The notes under the pieces: model-generated
Database searches by the model: none
What the model saw: only the letters and a program-made list of their open reading frames with translations
What the model was told of the DNA's origin: nothing
Shown: positions 42,786-45,022 of the stretch, piece after piece
Position numbering within the stretch: the first letter of the stretch is position 1
Layout: each line of letters starts with the position of its first letter
Origin: DATMBF01 sp035559595
GTDB lineage: Bacteria > Bacteroidota > Ignavibacteria > UBA10030
Assembly (NCBI GenBank): GCA_035559595.1
Contig: DATMBF010000003.1
Span: forward strand, 1-45,022
Reading direction: 5' to 3'
Length of the DNA: 45,022 nt
Program-made: the position numbers and the translations under genes

Positions 42786-43756
42786 GATATCCTGGCGACT
42801 TTCGATGTGTCTGAAATGTTCAACGCCTGCATGAAGTACTTCATCGTCCGCTCCAACCCGACACTCCGTGAAACCCTCGGTTCCCATCCCAGAATTTCAC
42901 GCGCCCTCGAGATGTCCGGCTGACGAATCTTCGGATCATCTTGGGGCAACTCTTTGAAGACAATCTTGCTCTTGCTCCCTGTCAGCGTAATAATCTCCTT
43001 TGCCAATTCCAGCATCGAGATCTCTTCGGGATTCCCGACATTGACCGGCTGATCGTAATTCGACATCATCAGTCTGTAGATGCCGTCGATGAGATCCGAC
43101 ACATAGCAAACGCTTCGCGTCTGACTCCCATCGCCGAACACTGTGACATCCTCGTTTTTCAGGGCTTGCGACATGAATGCCGGAATTGCCCGCCCATCCT
43201 CGATCCGCATCCGCTCCCCATACGTGTTGAAGATACGGACAATCCTCGTTTCAACGCTGTGATAACGATTATAGGCCATGGTCATCGCTTCTGCGAACCG
43301 TTTAGCCTCGTCGTAAACGCCACGCGGACCAACAGGATTGACATTTCCCCAATACGACTCCGGCTGAGGATGCACGAGCGGATCGCCGTAGACCTCAGAG
43401 GTCGATGCCAGCAAAAACCGCGCCTTCTTCGCTTTTGCGAGACCCAAAGCCTTATGGGTGCCGAGTGAACCGACTTTGAGTGTTTGAATCGGAAATTTCA
43501 GATAGTCGATGGGACTTGCAGGCGATGCAAAGTGAAAAATGAAATCGACTTTTCCGTCGACAAAGAGGTAATTCGTCACATCGTACTGAATGAACGTGAA
43601 CTTCGGATTTCCCAAAAGATGTGCGATGTTCGATGTCGAGCCGGTAATCAGGTTATCGATGCAGAAGACCTTGTGGCCTTCGGCGATCAGCCGATCACAG
43701 AGGTGCGAACCGAGAAACCCCGCCCCACCGGTGACTATGGAGATTGGTGCAAACAA
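42782..43756 (-). CDS. UDP-glucuronate decarboxylase (UDP-xylose synthase) family protein
   Basis: Extended SDR of 324 residues. The NAD-binding loop VTGGAGFLGSHLCD and the catalytic ASTSEVYGDP and YDEAKRFAE motifs are present. HPQPESYWGNVNPVG and the C-terminal DDPKIRQPDISRAREILGW are hallmarks of UDP-glucuronic acid decarboxylases. The reaction turns UDP-glucuronate into UDP-xylose (or the 4-keto sugar). The donor would be supplied by the UDP-glucose dehydrogenase gene directly upstream. The start is TTG at 43756: an in-frame TAG lies four codons earlier and no ATG is available before the Rossmann motif. WecG-like follows with a four-base overlap. Confidence 0.9.
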   Translation of the reverse strand: MFAPISIVTGGAGFLGSHLCDRLIAEGHKVFCIDNLITGSTSNIAHLLGNPKFTFIQYDVTNYLFVDGKVDFIFHFASPASPIDYLKFPIQTLKVGSLGTHKALGLAKAKKARFLLASTSEVYGDPLVHPQPESYWGNVNPVGPRGVYDEAKRFAEAMTMAYNRYHSVETRIVRIFNTYGERMRIEDGRAIPAFMSQALKNEDVTVFGDGSQTRSVCYVSDLIDGIYRLMMSNYDQPVNVGNPEEISMLELAKEIITLTGSKSKIVFKELPQDDPKIRQPDISRAREILGWEPRVSRSVGLERTMKYFMQALNISDTSKVARIS

Positions 43757-43771
43757 TGAAGAAAGCTAACG

Positions 43772-43950
43772 AGAGAGAATGGCGAATCGTAAATAGTGAA
43801 TGGATACCGGTGAATGTGCGACAGACTCCCTATTGGGCGATTTTGCGTTTCAGACCACGAAGAAGTTTTTCCACAATTATGACCAAGCGCTGGACGTTGC
43901 CTCCCCCATTCACTTCTCTACTACTTCTTACTCCCTACTTCCTACTCCTC
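43772..43950. repeat. intergenic inverted repeat and low-complexity tract between ugd and the decarboxylase gene
   Basis: GTGAATGG at 43796-43803 and its exact reverse complement CCATTCAC at 43906-43913 flank about 100 bases without a gene. The right arm runs into a degenerate tract of CTACTTC/CTACTCC units (43918-43949). That tract overlaps the last codons of ugd. No promoter matching the others in the window is visible here. Confidence 0.45.
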
Positions 43951-45022
43951 GACCAATCCCAAAATACTCAAACCCTTTTTCTTTCATAAATTTCGGGTCG
44001 TAGATGTTCCTTCCGTCGAAAATCACCGGACGCTTCATCAGCGACTTCATCCGCTCAAAGTCGGGACGGCGGAATTCGTTCCATTCCGTGATGATGAGCA
44101 ACGCCTCTGCTCCCTTCAGTGTGTCATAGTAGTTCTCGTAAAAGCCAACCTTGCCGTCATACAGTGCCCGAACCTGATTCATTGCAACAGGATCATGCAC
44201 CTTCACCTTTGCTCCCGCCTCGAGCAATCCTGCTATGGTCGCCAATGATGGAGCCTCTCTGATGTCATCCGTGTTCGGCTTGAAGGAAAGACCCCAAACG
44301 GCAATCGTCCGGTTTTGTAATTGATTCGTAAAATATCGGTTGAGCTTTTTGAACAGAATGCGCTTCTGTCGCTCGTTGACTTCATCGACGGCCTGGAGAA
44401 TCTTCAGCTCAAATTCGTGCTCATGTCCGGTCTTGACGAGGGCTTTGACGTCTTTGGGGAAACACGACCCCCCGTAGCCGACGCCGGCAAAGAGGAACTG
44501 TGATCCGATGCGGGGATCCGTTCCGATTCCTTTTCTGACCCAGTCGATATCAGCGCCCGTTCGTTCACAGAGGTTCGCCAGCTCGTTCATAAAGGAGATC
44601 TTCGTGGCCAGAAACGCATTCGCCGCGTATTTTGTCATTTCGGCGCTTCGCTCGTCCATGACCAGAATCGGATTCCCGGTTCTCACAAACGGAGAATACA
44701 GTTCTGTAAGGATGGAGACAGCCCGTTTGCTGCGTGATCCGATAATGATTCGATCCGGCTTGAGCGAATCCTGAATTGCCGAGCCCTCTTTCAGAAACTC
44801 CGGATTCGAGACAACATCGATATTTCCCTTCCCTTTCTTCTTCAGAATCTGACGGATTCGGTCGACGGTGCCGACCGGAACAGTGCTCTTACTGACGATG
44901 ATTTTGCCGTCGTCGGCAAGGTCTGCAATGCTTTCTGTAACCTGGAGAACCCGCGAGAGGTCTGCCGAGCCGTCGTCGGACTGAGGGGTTGGGAGACATA
45001 AAAAGATGATTTCCGAAGGCTC
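43928..45022 (-). CDS. ugd: UDP-glucose 6-dehydrogenase, 5' end beyond the window
   Basis: The last 364 codons of a UDP-glucose/GDP-mannose dehydrogenase family enzyme. The frame is open to the window edge (first visible residues SEPSEIIFLCLPTPQSDD after one partial context), so the Rossmann N-terminus is missing. STVPVGTVDRIR, SNPEFLKEGSA, the catalytic Cys in GGSCFPKDVKAL and WGLSFKPNTDDIREAPS identify the family. It oxidises UDP-glucose to UDP-glucuronate, the substrate of the decarboxylase encoded next. The conserved core ends at YFGIGR; the last residues GVGSRE are coded by a low-complexity GTAGGAAGTAG tract, so the natural 3' end seems to have been altered. Confidence 0.95.
   Translation of the reverse strand, partial: EPSEIIFLCLPTPQSDDGSADLSRVLQVTESIADLADDGKIIVSKSTVPVGTVDRIRQILKKKGKGNIDVVSNPEFLKEGSAIQDSLKPDRIIIGSRSKRAVSILTELYSPFVRTGNPILVMDERSAEMTKYAANAFLATKISFMNELANLCERTGADIDWVRKGIGTDPRIGSQFLFAGVGYGGSCFPKDVKALVKTGHEHEFELKILQAVDEVNERQKRILFKKLNRYFTNQLQNRTIAVWGLSFKPNTDDIREAPSLATIAGLLEAGAKVKVHDPVAMNQVRALYDGKVGFYENYYDTLKGAEALLIITEWNEFRRPDFERMKSLMKRPVIFDGRNIYDPKFMKEKGFEYFGIGRGVGSRE

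Noticed and set aside
42786..42887. N-terminal extension of the WecG/TagA-like protein by 34 residues
   Set aside because: It lies inside the decarboxylase coding region in another frame; the ATG at 42785 gives the usual ATGA overlap.
1..45022. CRISPR array, insertion sequence or prophage
   Set aside because: No regularly spaced direct repeats, no transposase, integrase or phage structural gene was seen on either strand.

Overview
The window looks like ordinary chromosomal core sequence from a Gram-negative bacterium of the Bacteroidota/Ignavibacteriota (FCB) branch, most likely near Ignavibacteria. The lineage call is inference. It rests on a gingipain-type PorU-like C25 peptidase with a type IX secretion style C-terminal domain, a DUF4783 protein, a Wzi-like barrel, and Gln directly after every predicted signal peptidase I site. 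Some genes (fabI at 1538, the Wzi-like gene at 32972, pyrB) have good Shine-Dalgarno sequences. Six upstream regions carry E. coli-like TTGnnn-17-TAnnnT promoters. Both features are atypical of Bacteroidetes proper. No phage, transposase or CRISPR array is visible, and no stretch above 300 bases lacks a gene.

Layout, left to right. 1-244: start of a DUF4143-type AAA+ ATPase with a one-base frameshift. 490-565: tRNA-Phe(GAA). 693-8523 (minus): a unit led by a promoter at 8495-8523, in the order DUF4783 protein, very large NtrY-like histidine kinase, pgeF, glmS, enoyl-ACP reductase. It links a membrane sensor kinase to cell wall and fatty acid supply. 8664-9395: FN3 lipoprotein. 9518-12577 (minus): tRNA-Val(CAC), then a PyrR attenuator leader and pyrR-pyrB-pyrC. 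12564-21708 (minus): secA, glnB (with its own terminator), era, DUF1015, EamA transporter, methylmalonyl-CoA epimerase, uvrC.

21794-26744 (plus): PBP4-like DD-carboxypeptidase, M28/glutaminyl-cyclase-like lipoprotein, an unknown membrane protein, prmA, and an exopolyphosphatase. The last four genes overlap one another. 26814-31122 (minus): GAF-SpoIIE phosphatase, then an ECF sigma factor / anti-sigma factor / Spy-like periplasmic protein triad, then cysteine desulfurase with its own promoter. 31326-45022 (minus): a surface-glycan locus in transcription order ugd (cut by the window end), UDP-glucuronate decarboxylase, WecG/TagA glycosyltransferase, GT-C membrane glycosyltransferase, double GT2 glycosyltransferase, PorU-like C25 peptidase, Wzi-like outer membrane protein.

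I see no clearly new defence or mobile system. The most notable signals are: the PorU-like sortase at the end of a glycan operon, with an ILEI/FAM3-like domain inside it; the Gln-after-signal-peptide pattern together with a glutaminyl-cyclase-like gene; a PyrR attenuator placed directly behind a tRNA gene; and the orphan sensor kinase coupled to glmS and pgeF. All functional calls come from reading motifs and family resemblance by eye. No database search was run.
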